Below are positions 48,233-58,280 of a stretch of DNA of 64,000 bases, one piece after another. Positions within the stretch are counted from its first letter, which is position 1. Each line of letters starts with the position of its first letter. Position numbers and translations under genes: made by a program. This DNA is from Williamsia faeni. Its GTDB lineage: Bacteria > Actinomycetota > Actinomycetes > Mycobacteriales > Mycobacteriaceae. The notes beneath the pieces are model-generated. The model was not told where the DNA came from. It made no database searches and was given only the letters and a program-made list of their open reading frames with translations. The DNA lies in the NCBI GenBank assembly GCA_003202005.1, contig QJJF01000001.1:155099-219098 (forward strand), read 5' to 3'.

Positions 48233-49840
48233 TCAATCCAAGTCGCGGCGCTTCAGCCCGACGGCTCCGGCAGCGGTGAGTAACACCACCGCCGCCGTGA
48301 GCCACAACAACGGCACCAGGTCGACGTCGACTGCCGGCACCTGCGGCACGTGCGAGAACGGTGAGATGTTGGCCACCCATTCCGGGAAATGCAGGATAGG
48401 TCCCAGGACATAGATCGTGACGGCGAACACCAGGCCGATCCAGGTGATCGGGGTGTAGCGATTCGCCCAGCCGTAGACCACGGCGACCACACCGGCGAGG
48501 CAGAGCACCGCCGGCAGGTAGGTGATCGGGGCACCGACGAGTGCCCCCGTCCCGGACCAATCCCCGGTGAACGTCCCGTAGCCCAGTTCGAGCCCGATTC
48601 CGGTCGCCACGAGTGCCAGCAGTGAACCGATCACGGTCATCAGTCCGTGAGCGCCGGCCCATCGCAGTCGGGTGAGTCTCGTCGCGAGCAGCGTCTCGGT
48701 GCGGCCTTCGCTCTCTTCCCGATGTGGTCGCATCGCGGACGACACCGCGAACCCGGAGGCGATCAATGCCAGCATCAACACCGACGACGCATAGAACGAG
48801 TCGGTCAGCGACGGCCCGGCTTGCGCGAAAAGGTCATTGGCATAACCGGAATCGCCGATGACCGGCTCCACATCGTCGCCGATGGTCCCGTATGCGAAGC
48901 CGGCCAACAGCATTCCGAAGGACCACCCGATGATCGAGCCCCGCTGCAGGCGCCAGGCGAAACCGACGGGCCCGGACAGTGTTTTGCCGGCATTCGACGG
49001 GCCTGGCCCCGGGGTCCACAGGCCGGCACCTTCGTCTCGCCGGTCGAACATCAGCACCACCAGCACCGCCGAGACGACCACCGCCGCCACCGACAGCAGC
49101 GCCGGCCACCAGATCTCGTCGGCATAGGGGCGCATCGCCTGGCCCCATCCGATCGGCGAGAGCCACGACAACACACCGTTGCCGACGTCGCCGATGGCGC
49201 GCAGGACGTAAGCGGCACCGATGAGCCCACCCGAGGCGGCGTACACGCCTCGGGTGGTCGGAAAGACCTGCGCCATCACGGCAGTGGCCGAGCCGAACAC
49301 CATGCCCGCGAGGGCGGCCGCCAATCCCAGCGACACCGACCCGGCAACCGGTAGCCCGAAGATCACCAGACTCGCGGTGATCAATGCGCCGGCGAGCACT
49401 GTGGCGCCGGCGGTCAGGATCGCGGCTGCCGTGGCGGTCGCCAGACGCCCGACCGGAGCCGCGAGCACCAACTCGCTTCGGCCGCGTTCCTCGTCCTCGC
49501 GGGTGGTACGCCCGACCAGGAACATCGCCATCAAGCCCATGGTGACCGCACCGAATGCCGATGCCTGCCAAGCCGTCTGCCCGCCAACGGTGTTGAGAGC
49601 CCGCGCCGGTCCGGCCATCGCGATGAACGCGTTGTTGGCGCCCATCGTCGCGGCGGCCGAGTCCAGGTCGGCCTGTGTCGGATACAGCGATTCGATGCCG
49701 GCGGCCGTCGAATAGTAGAGCGCAACGATTCCGATGGTCCACCACATCACCATCGTGCGGTTGCGGCGGAGATGGAAGCGCAGCAGAGTTCCGGTGCGGG
49801 CCGTGACCGACGGAGTCGAAAGTGTTGCGGCAGAGCTCAT
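48233..49840 (-). CDS. ABC exporter permease (antibiotic-exporter type)
   Basis: A 535-residue integral membrane protein with about 12 hydrophobic segments and internal duplication ([20 protein letters not shown] in the first half, [20 protein letters not shown] in the second), as in polyketide-antibiotic exporter permeases such as TnrB. Its ATG overlaps the ATPase stop (ATGA). It exports an unknown hydrophobic compound with the ATPase encoded upstream. Confidence 0.85.
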   Translation of the reverse strand: MSSAATLSTPSVTARTGTLLRFHLRRNRTMVMWWTIGIVALYYSTAAGIESLYPTQADLDSAAATMGANNAFIAMAGPARALNTVGGQTAWQASAFGAVTMGLMAMFLVGRTTREDEERGRSELVLAAPVGRLATATAAAILTAGATVLAGALITASLVIFGLPVAGSVSLGLAAALAGMVFGSATAVMAQVFPTTRGVYAASGGLIGAAYVLRAIGDVGNGVLSWLSPIGWGQAMRPYADEIWWPALLSVAAVVVSAVLVVLMFDRRDEGAGLWTPGPGPSNAGKTLSGPVGFAWRLQRGSIIGWSFGMLLAGFAYGTIGDDVEPVIGDSGYANDLFAQAGPSLTDSFYASSVLMLALIASGFAVSSAMRPHREESEGRTETLLATRLTRLRWAGAHGLMTVIGSLLALVATGIGLELGYGTFTGDWSGTGALVGAPITYLPAVLCLAGVVAVVYGWANRYTPITWIGLVFAVTIYVLGPILHFPEWVANISPFSHVPQVPAVDVDLVPLLWLTAAVVLLTAAGAVGLKRRDLD

Positions 49841-50736
49841 GACGACACTCTGGCGGGATCTTCGTAGTGCCGCAGGAACAGTTCTTCGAGTGTGGGCGGC
49901 GAACTCGTCAGGGTGCGGATGCCGAACTGACCGAGTACCGCGAGTGCCGGTCCCAGCTGATCGGCGTCGACCTGAAACTTGATCCGGGTACCGTCCACCA
50001 CCAGGTCTTCGACCGTCGCGCGGTTTCCGAAATCGGTCGGCGCAGTGACCAGTTCGGCACTCACAGCCGTCCTGGTGAGGTGCCGGAGTTCTGACAGGGT
50101 GCCGGTGTCGACCGTCCTGCCGTCACGAATGATGGTGACCCGATCACAAAGGTGTTCCACCTCTGCGAGGATGTGACTCGAGAGCAACACACTGCCACCG
50201 GCGTTCCGGAAATCATTGACCAACCCCTGGAATCTGGATTCCATGATCGGGTCGAGGCCGGAGGTGGGTTCGTCGAGGATCAGCAGTTCCACATCCGATG
50301 CCAGTGCGGCGACCAGTGCGACCTTCTGCCGATTCCCCTTCGAGTAAGCCCGCGCCCGCTTGGTCGGGTCCAGCGCGAACAGTTCGATGAGCTCATCGCG
50401 CTTGCGCTGGTCCACTCCCCCACGCAGACGGCCGAACAGATCGATCACCTCACCGCCGGTCATGTTCGGCCACAGGTTCACATCGCCCGGAACGTAAGCG
50501 ATCCGCGTGTGCAGCGCGGCGGCATCTCGCCACGGATCCGCACCGAGCATCGAGATGGCTCCCTCGTCCGCCCGCAGCAGCCCCAGCAGCACTCGGAGCG
50601 TGGTGGATTTTCCGGCCCCGTTCGGCCCGAGGAATCCGTGCACTTCGCCCGGTGCGACGTCGAGGTCGAGGTGGTCGAGCGCGGTGAACCGCCCGAATCG
50701 TTTCACCAATCCGCGGATCTCGATGACACTGTCCAT
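49837..50736 (-). CDS. ABC exporter ATP-binding protein
   Basis: A 299-residue DrrA-type ATPase: Walker [10 protein letters not shown] near 37-45, signature [11 protein letters not shown] near 130, Walker [15 protein letters not shown] near 150-163, and a C-terminal domain (about 225-299). ATG 50736 has GGAGG 5 nt upstream; the in-frame GTG two codons earlier is less well placed. It is the partner of the downstream permease. Confidence 0.92.
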   Translation of the reverse strand: MDSVIEIRGLVKRFGRFTALDHLDLDVAPGEVHGFLGPNGAGKSTTLRVLLGLLRADEGAISMLGADPWRDAAALHTRIAYVPGDVNLWPNMTGGEVIDLFGRLRGGVDQRKRDELIELFALDPTKRARAYSKGNRQKVALVAALASDVELLILDEPTSGLDPIMESRFQGLVNDFRNAGGSVLLSSHILAEVEHLCDRVTIIRDGRTVDTGTLSELRHLTRTAVSAELVTAPTDFGNRATVEDLVVDGTRIKFQVDADQLGPALAVLGQFGIRTLTSSPPTLEELFLRHYEDPARVSS

Positions 50737-50807
50737 GAACACCTCCGAAAGTCGCTGCAGTTCAGACTTCGATGGTGAGCGTATCCCCCGCGGGTGACCA
50801 GAACGGG

Positions 50808-51665
50808 TCAGCCGCGTCCCCGGGACATGTCCTCGAGCCGCTTGATCCGGTCCTCCATGGGCGGGTGCGTGGCGAACAACCTGCTCATTTTCTCGCCGGT
50901 CCGAAATGGGTTGGCGATCATCAGGTGGGACTGCGCGGTGATCTCGGGGCTCGGGGGCAGCGGGGCCTTCTGGACGCCACCGGAGATCTTGCGCAGCGCC
51001 GACGCCAAAGCCAAAGGATCACCGGTCAATTCGGCACCGGACGCATCAGCCTGGTACTCGCGTGACCGGGACACCGCCAGTTTGACCACCGTCGCCGCGA
51101 TCGGACCGAGGATCGTGATCAATAACAGCACAACGGGATTCGCGCCGCCGTCGCGGTTGCCACCGAAGAAGAAGGCAAAGTTGGCGATACCGCTGATCGC
51201 CGCTGCCATCGCGCCGGCGATGGAGGAGATCAGGATGTCGCGGTTGTACACGTGCGAGAGTTCATGACCGAGAACGGCTCTGAGTTCCCGCTCGTCGAGG
51301 ATCTGGAGGATCCCGGATGTGCAGCAGACGGCCGCGTTCTTGGGGTTACGGCCGGTCGCAAACGCGTTGGGCGCCTCGGTGGGGCTGATGTACAGCGCCG
51401 GCATCGGCTGACGGGCGTTGGTGGCCAGTTCGCGCACGATGCGATAGAGCACCGGGGCCTGAACCTCGGTGACCGGCTGCGCGTGCATGGACTTGAGCGC
51501 CATGCGGGCGCTGTTGAAGTAGACGTACCCGTTGAAGCCGATGGCCAACAGGATCGACAGCAGCAGAATCGCCGGACTCTGGAACAGCGCACCGATACCC
51601 ACGATGATCGCCGACATCAGGCCCAGCAGCAGAACCGTCTTCAGTCCGTTGGCGTGGCTGCCCAT
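50808..51665 (-). CDS. htpX: Zinc metalloprotease HtpX
   Basis: A 285-residue HtpX: two N-terminal membrane helices ([37 protein letters not shown]), the zinc motif HELSH at about 134-138, a further helix pair, and the third-ligand region [12 protein letters not shown] near 190. It cleaves misfolded membrane proteins. ATG 51665 has GGAGGGA upstream; a longer open frame is not supported. As in mycobacteria it follows the polyprenyl synthase, here with a 67-bp repeat between. Confidence 0.95.
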   Translation of the reverse strand: MGSHANGLKTVLLLGLMSAIIVGIGALFQSPAILLLSILLAIGFNGYVYFNSARMALKSMHAQPVTEVQAPVLYRIVRELATNARQPMPALYISPTEAPNAFATGRNPKNAAVCCTSGILQILDERELRAVLGHELSHVYNRDILISSIAGAMAAAISGIANFAFFFGGNRDGGANPVVLLLITILGPIAATVVKLAVSRSREYQADASGAELTGDPLALASALRKISGGVQKAPLPPSPEITAQSHLMIANPFRTGEKMSRLFATHPPMEDRIKRLEDMSRGRG

Positions 51666-51744
51666 TGGTCCCTCCTGTTCCGTCGCACTAGAGCTGTCAA
51701 CGAATGAACCACACGTGGCAGTTCCCGAAGCGCGCCCGCCGCAC

Positions 51745-51811
51745 CCCGATGATGTGGCCTTTTGGCGCACAAAACCCCAGGTGAGCACCGCCAGAAGGGC
51801 ACATCATCGGG
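51745..51811. repeat. 67-bp hairpin element Q1
   Basis: A 67-bp element with terminal inverted repeats (CCCGATGATGTG and CACATCATCGGG) and a conserved loop containing CAAAACCCCAGGTG. It lies 10 bp from the stop of the polyprenyl synthase gene and upstream of htpX. Same size and strand as Q2 and Q3. Confidence 0.9.
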
Positions 51812-51821
51812 TCAGGAAGGC

Positions 51822-52832
51822 TTAGCCGACGCGGGCGATCGTGTATCGCACCAGCGAGCTCATCGCGTCGTGGGCGGGACCTTCCGGGAGGAGGGCCAAT
51901 TCCTTGTCGGCGGCATCGGCGTAGCCCTGCAGGGTGGCCTTCGCCTTCACCAGACCGTCGGACTTGTTGAGCAGTTCGAGGGCCTCGGCGACCTCGTCGT
52001 CCGAGGTGAGGGCGCGAGGAGTGCCGTCGGCCGCGACCACCAACTCGCGCAGGCGGGTCTCTGCCGGATCGGCCAGCGCGTAGAGCACGGGCAGGGTGTG
52101 CACCCCTTCACGCAGGTCGGTACCCGGGTTCTTGCCCGAGTCGCCGGCTGCCGAGCTGATGTCGATGATGTCGTCGGAGACCTGGAAGGCCACACCGACG
52201 GCGTCGCCGAGACGCGAGAGCCGTTCGATCTGCTCGGTGTCCGCGCCCGACGCCATGGCGCCGAAACGGCCACTGGCCGCGATCAGCGAACCGGTCTTCT
52301 CCCACACGACCCGCAGGTAGTGCTCCACCGGATCGACCTTGCCGCGGGCGCCGACGGTTTCGCGCATCTGGCCGGTCACCAGTTCCGCGAAGGTGTCGGC
52401 GATGATGAGGACTGCGTGCGGCCCCAGCGTCGAGACCAACCGCGAGGCGCGGGCGAATAGGAAGTCGCCGGCCAGGATGGCCACGCTGTTGCTCCACCGG
52501 CTGTTGGCGCTGAGCGCACCGCGGCGCAGCTCGGCTTCATCCATCACGTCGTCGTGGTACAGCGTCGCGAGGTGGATCATCTCGACAACGGTCGCCGACG
52601 TGATCACCTCATCGGCGTGCGGCTGTGGACCGAAGTGCGCCGACAAGATCGCGAAGATGGGGCGGAACCGCTTGCCCCCGGCCTTCGCAAGATGTGTGGC
52701 GGCCTCGGTCAGGAAATCCTCCCCGGAGGAGAGTTCCTTGAGCAACAGCTCCTCGACACTCACCAGCGACTGCGCCACGTCCTGGGCGAAAGCCTCGGAT
52801 CCCATTTCAAGACCTGCGAACGTTGTCTTCAC
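51822..52832 (-). CDS. grcC1: Polyprenyl diphosphate synthase (menaquinone side chain)
   Basis: A 336-residue trans-isoprenyl diphosphate synthase: GGKRFRPIFAILSAHFG near 53-69, first Asp-rich motif DDVMD at 94-98 with LRRG after it, GDFLFARAS near 124-132, second motif DDIID at 221-225. It makes the long isoprenoid tail for menaquinone. GTG 52832 gives the family N terminus. It is divergent from menJ (32 bp between starts), matching the mycobacterial grcC1-menJ pair. Confidence 0.9.
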   Translation of the reverse strand: MKTTFAGLEMGSEAFAQDVAQSLVSVEELLLKELSSGEDFLTEAATHLAKAGGKRFRPIFAILSAHFGPQPHADEVITSATVVEMIHLATLYHDDVMDEAELRRGALSANSRWSNSVAILAGDFLFARASRLVSTLGPHAVLIIADTFAELVTGQMRETVGARGKVDPVEHYLRVVWEKTGSLIAASGRFGAMASGADTEQIERLSRLGDAVGVAFQVSDDIIDISSAAGDSGKNPGTDLREGVHTLPVLYALADPAETRLRELVVAADGTPRALTSDDEVAEALELLNKSDGLVKAKATLQGYADAADKELALLPEGPAHDAMSSLVRYTIARVG

Positions 52833-52864
52833 GCCTGACCTGCTCCCGTCATAGCAAGAGCCTA

Positions 52865-54139
52865 ATGGTGCGGGATACTTGCCGGGTGAGTGCACCCATT
52901 CGCGTTCCCGCGCGCACCGAGGTTCTGGTCGTCGGCGCAGGTCCTGGAGGTTCCGCGGCAGCCGCTGCCGCAGCGTCTGCCGGCCGCGAGGTCACATTGC
53001 TCGATTCGGCGGTGTTTCCGCGCGACAAAACCTGCGGTGACGGGCTGACCCCACGCGCTATTACCGAACTCGACCGACTCGGACTCGGCGACGCCTTCAG
53101 CGGCCCCCGGATCGAGGGCCTCGACCTCCAGGGGTGGGGCGGACGCCAGCGGGTGCGATGGCCACAGAAGTCCGGGCATTTCCCCGCGTACGGCAGCGCG
53201 GTCACCCGAACCGAGCTCGACGACCGCATCCGGCGCCACGCCCTCGACGCGGGAGCCCAGATGGTGTCCGGGGTCAAGGCCGTCGGCGCCACCATCATCG
53301 GCGGCAAAGTGACTGCGGTACAGGTCAATACGCCCGACGGTCCGGCGCAGATCGAGGTCGGCAAGGTCATCGTCGCTGACGGTGTCCGCTCGGCGCTCGG
53401 CACGTCCCTGGGCCGTAGCTGGCATCGGACCACCGCCTACGGCGTCGCGGCGCGGGCCTACGTGGAGTCGGACCGCTGCGACGACACCTGGATGGGATCA
53501 CACCTCGAATTACGCGACGGCGCAGGCGAATTGCTGCCCGGGTACGGCTGGGTCTTCCCGCTCGGCAGAGCGTCCGGGCTGGTGAACATCGGGGTCGGCG
53601 CCCTCGCGACCGAGAAGCGCCCGGCCAACATGGCGCTGCGGCCGATCATCGAGCACTACACCAACTCCCAGCGCGACGACTGGCAACTGCGCGGCAAACC
53701 CCTGCGCATCGCGTCGGCACTCCTGCCGATGGGCGGGGCCGTATCCGGGGTGGCCGGCGCGAACTGGATGTTGATCGGCGATGCCGCAGCTTGCGTGAAC
53801 CCCCTCAACGGCGAGGGCATCGACTACGCCCTGGAAACCGCCCGGCTGGCCGTGGAAGTGCTTGGTGAGAAAGACTTTTCGACGCTGTGGCCGGACCTTC
53901 TCCGGTCGCGATACGCATTGGCGTTTTCGGCCGCCCGCCGTCTCGCCGCTGTGCTGACGGTCCCCCGGGTGGTCCCGATTCTCGGACGTCCAGGTATCCG
54001 ATCGGCCGCACTGATGTCGATGGTGGTCCGGGTGATGGGCAATCTGATCACGGAAGACGATTCCGACCTGATCGCCCGCGCCTGGCACCTCGCCGGCCTC
54101 ACCAGCAACAAACTCGACACCCGCCCGCCCTTCACCTGA
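52865..54139 (+). CDS. menJ: Menaquinone reductase (geranylgeranyl reductase family)
   Basis: A 424-residue FAD-dependent reductase: dinucleotide motif VLVVGAGPGGSAAAAAAAS near 19-37, FPRDKTCGDGLTPRAITELD, LLIGDAAACVNPLNGEGIDY-type site near 310-330. The relative in Mycobacterium tuberculosis (Rv0561c) partially saturates menaquinone-9. ATG 52865 (AAGAG upstream) is chosen; GTG 52886 is also possible. It is divergent from grcC1 and followed by Q2. Confidence 0.9.
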   Translation: MVRDTCRVSAPIRVPARTEVLVVGAGPGGSAAAAAAASAGREVTLLDSAVFPRDKTCGDGLTPRAITELDRLGLGDAFSGPRIEGLDLQGWGGRQRVRWPQKSGHFPAYGSAVTRTELDDRIRRHALDAGAQMVSGVKAVGATIIGGKVTAVQVNTPDGPAQIEVGKVIVADGVRSALGTSLGRSWHRTTAYGVAARAYVESDRCDDTWMGSHLELRDGAGELLPGYGWVFPLGRASGLVNIGVGALATEKRPANMALRPIIEHYTNSQRDDWQLRGKPLRIASALLPMGGAVSGVAGANWMLIGDAAACVNPLNGEGIDYALETARLAVEVLGEKDFSTLWPDLLRSRYALAFSAARRLAAVLTVPRVVPILGRPGIRSAALMSMVVRVMGNLITEDDSDLIARAWHLAGLTSNKLDTRPPFT

Positions 54140-54162
54140 CCCCGACTACCCGGACCCCTAGA

Positions 54163-54229
54163 CCCGATGATGTGCCCTTCTGGCGAACAAAACCCCAGGT
54201 GGGCACCGCCAAAACAGCACATCATCGGG
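54163..54229. repeat. 67-bp hairpin element Q2
   Basis: Second 67-bp copy, CCCGATGATGTG...CACATCATCGGG with the CAAAACCCCAGGTG loop, 24 bp after the menJ stop in the convergent space with the helicase gene. Confidence 0.92.
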
Positions 54230-54251
54230 AGCCTGGGGTGGGGAGGTTCGG

Positions 54252-57200
54252 CTACTCGAGCATCTTGCGGATGTCGTCGGCCTCGACGGCGGTCGAGAAC
54301 ATCTCGCCGTCGTCGATCACCGCATTGAACAATGCACGTTTGCGTTCCTGAAGGTCAACGACCTTCGCTTCGATGGTGTCGGCGGACACCAGTCGGTAGA
54401 CGGTCACCGGGCGGGTCTGGCCGATGCGGTGCGTGCGGTCGATGGCCTGGGCCTCGGCGGCCGGATTCCACCACGGGTCGCAGACGAAGCAGTAGTCGGC
54501 CTCGGTGAGGTTGAGTCCGAATCCGCCGGCTTTGAGACTGATCAGGAAGACCTGGGTCTCACCCGACGTGAACTTCTCGATGGCAACTGTCCGGTCCTTT
54601 GCCGATAGCGACCCGTCGAGGTAGCTGTACTGGATACCGTCCGCTTCCAATGACTTTCGCAGGATCCGGAGGAAGCCGGTGAACTGACTGAAGACGAGGG
54701 CGCTGTGTCCTTCGGCGATCAGTTCCGGAAGTTGTTCGCGGATGAACTCGACCTTGGCCGAGGCGACGTCGCTGTCGGCTGGGTCGACAAGTCCGGCATG
54801 CAGACTCAGTTGCCGGAGCATCGTCAGCGAGCGGAAGATCTGGAAGCGGTTCTTCTCCCAGTCGCCGAGCAGCCCGAGTACCACCTCGCGTTCCCGAACC
54901 AGCCGGGTGTCGTAGATCTTGCGGTGCCTGGGCGACAACTCGACCTGCATGACCTGCTCTTGCTTGGCCGGCAGATCCCGCGCTACCTGGTCTTTGGTTC
55001 GGCGCAACATCACCGGCTTGATCCGTTTGCGCAGCACCGGCAATCGTTCGGGATTCTCGCCCTTTTCGATGGGTTTGCGGAAGAATTCGGTGAACGACCT
55101 CGGACTGGGGAACAGACCTGGCACGGTGATCGACAGCAAGGACCACAGCTCCATCAGGTTGTTCTCCATCGGCGTTCCGGTGATGGCGAGTTTGAACGGT
55201 ACCTTCAGGCGTCGAGCACACTGATGCGCCTTGGAGTTGTGGTTCTTCACGAACTGCGCCTCGTCGAGAAGCAGTGCTGCCCAAGGCAGATCGTCGTAGG
55301 TGTCGAAGTCGATCCGCAGGAGGGCGTACGTGGTGATCACCACATCGGCGTCGGCGATCTGTTCGGCGAGCGACGTGCGACTTCGTGCCTGCGTGGCGGC
55401 GACGGTCACGGCCTTCATATCTGTGAAGCGGTGGCACTCCGACGCCCAGTTGCCGACCACACTGGTGGGCGCGACCACCAGAAACGTTCCGGTCTCCCCG
55501 TTTTCGCGGGCCCGCGCGAACAGCGCCAGGGTCTGCAGGGTCTTGCCGAGCCCCATGTCGTCGGCGAGGACCCCGCCTAGTCCGTTGTCCCACAGGAACG
55601 ACAGCCAATTCAGGCCGTCTCGTTGGTAGTCGCGCAGGGTGGCATGCAGCGTCGACGGCGGTTCGATGTGCTCTGGAGGTCGTGCCGCACTGAGCTTCTC
55701 GACGCGCTCCTGCCACTGCCCGAGTTGCTCGTCGACCACACCGAGTTGCAGAAGCTCTTCCCACAACGTCACGTTCGCCGGCACCGATGGAACCCGTCCG
55801 AAGTCCAACTCCCCCAAGGTTTCGGCTTCGGTCATCAGTTCTCTGAGCTTTTTCAGCTCAGGGGTGTCCAGCGGAAAGTAGACTCCCGACGGCAACAACA
55901 TATGCGTTGCACCAGTGGATAATTCGGCCAGCACCTCGGCCACCGGAACCTGTTCGCCGTCGACATCCATCGTGATGGCGAGGTCGAGCCAGTCCGAGTC
56001 CCCCGAGCCCGCGGCGCTGAACCGGAGTTGCGCAGGCGCAGTGACCGGCCGGTAGTTCGCACTGACCTCGGCGATGTCGAGCACCAGGTCGTCGCGGCCT
56101 GCCAGGTCGGGCAGGATTTCGGCAAACAGGCGCGCAGTCTCCACCGGCGTCAACTGCAGGTCGCGCCGCAACGTTCCGATCGTGGCATCCTGCGAGATGG
56201 AGGCGACAGACCCCATCACGCCGCGAAGTCCTTCCCACAGAAGGTGTTCGGCGCTCATGTCGCGCCACAGCAGCCCGGTCCCCGCGAGATCGTCGAAGTC
56301 CTTGACCTTGTCGTTGACCAAATAGCGCATGGCCCAATGGGTGTGGGCGACGTCGTGAATGATCCGGACGGTGAGAACGGCAACCGGCCCCGTGATGACG
56401 GGCGGCGTGAACACCGTCTCGTCCACGCGCACCGGCACCGATTCGCGCAATCGCGGCAACATCTCTTCGGCAAACGCGGCGGCATCGGCGGCGGGTATGA
56501 CAATCGGTGGACCGTCGAGCAGTTGCGCAATGGCACCGTTGTCGGGGTCGAACGGAGCCAGCGTGAGCAAACCATCGTCATCGATATACGAAATACCGTG
56601 CGGTGCAGCACTTCCTAGTATCTCGGCTCCGCCCGACGGCAGTGCCACGCCATCGACATCGATCTCGACCTCGACCCGCGCGTCATCGCCGATCTCGCCA
56701 CCGACGATGTCCAGGGTGAGCCCGGCGCGCTTGCCGATCTGCACGGTGTCGATTCCGGCCGCGCCGTCACCGAGTATCGGGATTCCGGCAGCAACCGCAG
56801 CTTCCAGGTGCCTCCAGATGGTGGGCGGTGCCGTCGTGAGGATCAACCCGTACGGGAGCCCGAATCTGATCGTCCGCATGGCATCGCGCGCCATCGCCTG
56901 GAGCACCGAGACCTGGTCCGTCTCGAAACGTTCGGGTGCGAGCCCGACGATCGTCGGCCAGTCGATACCCGACCTGATCCATGGCGTCCGCGTCCCAGGT
57001 CGCAGTGGCCGCAATGCGAGCTGCGACGGTTTGGGCCGGCGACCTCGGGTGACGCCCTCGCTGTAGAAGACCTGCAACGCCAGCGGCTCGGACGGTTTGG
57101 GCCTGTTTTCCGAAAGCAGCGGCCGCAACCGGCGGTCCCACTGCGGAACCTGCCCGGCGGGTGAACCCGGCAAGCCGGCCTCTTGGGCGAACGTGAGCAA

Positions 57201-57479
57201 CAGCGCCACAGCATGTTTGCAGAAGTAGCCGACCGGACATGTGCAGGACGCATCCGCAATTTTCCAGTCGATACCCAGACTGCTGAAAACAACGTCCACG
57301 TCGTACGTGGAGATCCCAGAGCCCACGCAGCGTCCGGTCAACCGGTGTTTCGGGTCATCCCAATTCACCGCGTTGACCCGCCGCTGCTTGGCATACGACG
57401 ACCCACGACTGAGCGACCCGGGGTCGAAGTCGCTCATCAGCGACGCCGGGGTGATCAGGTGCGCCCAGTCGGTGGTCAT
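54252..57479 (-). CDS. SNF2-family helicase with SWIM zinc finger
   Basis: A 1075-residue protein. The SWIM zinc motif (ASCTCPVGYFCKHAVALLL) is near residues 75-95; the SNF2 ATPase starts near 620 with NGLGGVLADDMGLGKTLQTL (Walker A) and LLLDEAQFVKN (motif II); the C-terminal helicase half has FLISLKAGGFGLNL and QAIDRTHRIGQTRPV. These are Swi2/Snf2-type DNA translocases, but bacterial targets are unclear. ATG 57479 is chosen over TTG 57497; neither has a clear ribosome binding site. It separates menJ from menG, and its 5' end abuts Q3. Confidence 0.9.
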   Translation of the reverse strand: MTTDWAHLITPASLMSDFDPGSLSRGSSYAKQRRVNAVNWDDPKHRLTGRCVGSGISTYDVDVVFSSLGIDWKIADASCTCPVGYFCKHAVALLLTFAQEAGLPGSPAGQVPQWDRRLRPLLSENRPKPSEPLALQVFYSEGVTRGRRPKPSQLALRPLRPGTRTPWIRSGIDWPTIVGLAPERFETDQVSVLQAMARDAMRTIRFGLPYGLILTTAPPTIWRHLEAAVAAGIPILGDGAAGIDTVQIGKRAGLTLDIVGGEIGDDARVEVEIDVDGVALPSGGAEILGSAAPHGISYIDDDGLLTLAPFDPDNGAIAQLLDGPPIVIPAADAAAFAEEMLPRLRESVPVRVDETVFTPPVITGPVAVLTVRIIHDVAHTHWAMRYLVNDKVKDFDDLAGTGLLWRDMSAEHLLWEGLRGVMGSVASISQDATIGTLRRDLQLTPVETARLFAEILPDLAGRDDLVLDIAEVSANYRPVTAPAQLRFSAAGSGDSDWLDLAITMDVDGEQVPVAEVLAELSTGATHMLLPSGVYFPLDTPELKKLRELMTEAETLGELDFGRVPSVPANVTLWEELLQLGVVDEQLGQWQERVEKLSAARPPEHIEPPSTLHATLRDYQRDGLNWLSFLWDNGLGGVLADDMGLGKTLQTLALFARARENGETGTFLVVAPTSVVGNWASECHRFTDMKAVTVAATQARSRTSLAEQIADADVVITTYALLRIDFDTYDDLPWAALLLDEAQFVKNHNSKAHQCARRLKVPFKLAITGTPMENNLMELWSLLSITVPGLFPSPRSFTEFFRKPIEKGENPERLPVLRKRIKPVMLRRTKDQVARDLPAKQEQVMQVELSPRHRKIYDTRLVREREVVLGLLGDWEKNRFQIFRSLTMLRQLSLHAGLVDPADSDVASAKVEFIREQLPELIAEGHSALVFSQFTGFLRILRKSLEADGIQYSYLDGSLSAKDRTVAIEKFTSGETQVFLISLKAGGFGLNLTEADYCFVCDPWWNPAAEAQAIDRTHRIGQTRPVTVYRLVSADTIEAKVVDLQERKRALFNAVIDDGEMFSTAVEADDIRKMLE

Positions 57480-57498
57480 TGGTTGCAGGTTAGCCAAC

Positions 57499-57565
57499 CC
57501 CGAAGATGTGGGCTTTTGGCGAACAAAACCCCAGGTGGGCCCCGCCAGAACAGCACATCATCGGG
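57499..57565. repeat. 67-bp hairpin element Q3
   Basis: Third 67-bp copy, CCCGAAGATGTG...CACATCATCGGG, same loop and strand. One base separates it from the menG stop codon; the helicase start is 20 bp away on the other side. Confidence 0.9.
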
Positions 57566-57566
57566 A

Positions 57567-58256
57567 TTAGGCAGGCTTGACGCCCCGATGGAGGGCGGTG
57601 ATGCCGAAGGTGAGGTTGCGCCAGCGGACCTGTTCGAAGCCGGCGTCGCGCATCTGCTGGGCGAGTTCGGGCTGGTTCGGCCATTCGCGAATCGACTCGG
57701 CGAGGTAGACGTAGGCCTCGGGGTTGCTCGACACCTTGGTCGCCACGGCGGGCAACGCCTTCATCAGGTACTCCATGTAAACCACCCGCATCGGCTCGAA
57801 AACCGGGGTGGAGAACTCGCAAATCACCACGCGCCCACCGGGTTTCAGAACCCGGAAAAGTTCGGCAAAAGCAACGTCGACGTCGTTGACGTTGCGGAGT
57901 CCGAAGGAGATGGTCGCGGCGTCGAAGGTGTTGTCGCCGAACGGCAGGTGCAATGCATCGGCAGCGACCTTCGGTACCGGACGCTTCGCCCCTGCCTTGA
58001 GCATGCCGAGGGAGAAGTCCGCGGCAATGCACTCGGCGCCTGACTTCGCGAGCTCGACGGTCGACACCGCGGTGCCGGCCGCGAGGTCGAGCACAACATC
58101 GCCGGAGCCCAGCGCCAGCGCCTTACGGGTGGCCACCCGCCAGCCGCGATCCTGGCCGAAGGAGAGCACCGTGTTGGTGAGGTCGTAGCGTCCCGCGACA
58201 CCGTCGAACATGGCCGCGACGTCTTTGGGATTTTTGGCCAGCGATGCACGTGACAT
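57567..58256 (-). CDS. menG: Demethylmenaquinone methyltransferase
   Basis: A 229-residue UbiE/MenG methyltransferase: [23 protein letters not shown]-binding [20 protein letters not shown] near 53-72, [15 protein letters not shown] near 107-121 and [16 protein letters not shown] near 135-150. It adds the ring methyl in the last step of menaquinone synthesis. It lies 24 bp downstream of the mannosyltransferase gene. Confidence 0.95.
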   Translation of the reverse strand: MSRASLAKNPKDVAAMFDGVAGRYDLTNTVLSFGQDRGWRVATRKALALGSGDVVLDLAAGTAVSTVELAKSGAECIAADFSLGMLKAGAKRPVPKVAADALHLPFGDNTFDAATISFGLRNVNDVDVAFAELFRVLKPGGRVVICEFSTPVFEPMRVVYMEYLMKALPAVATKVSSNPEAYVYLAESIREWPNQPELAQQMRDAGFEQVRWRNLTFGITALHRGVKPA

Positions 58257-58280
58257 GACCGCAACCGTACCGGCTGCGTC

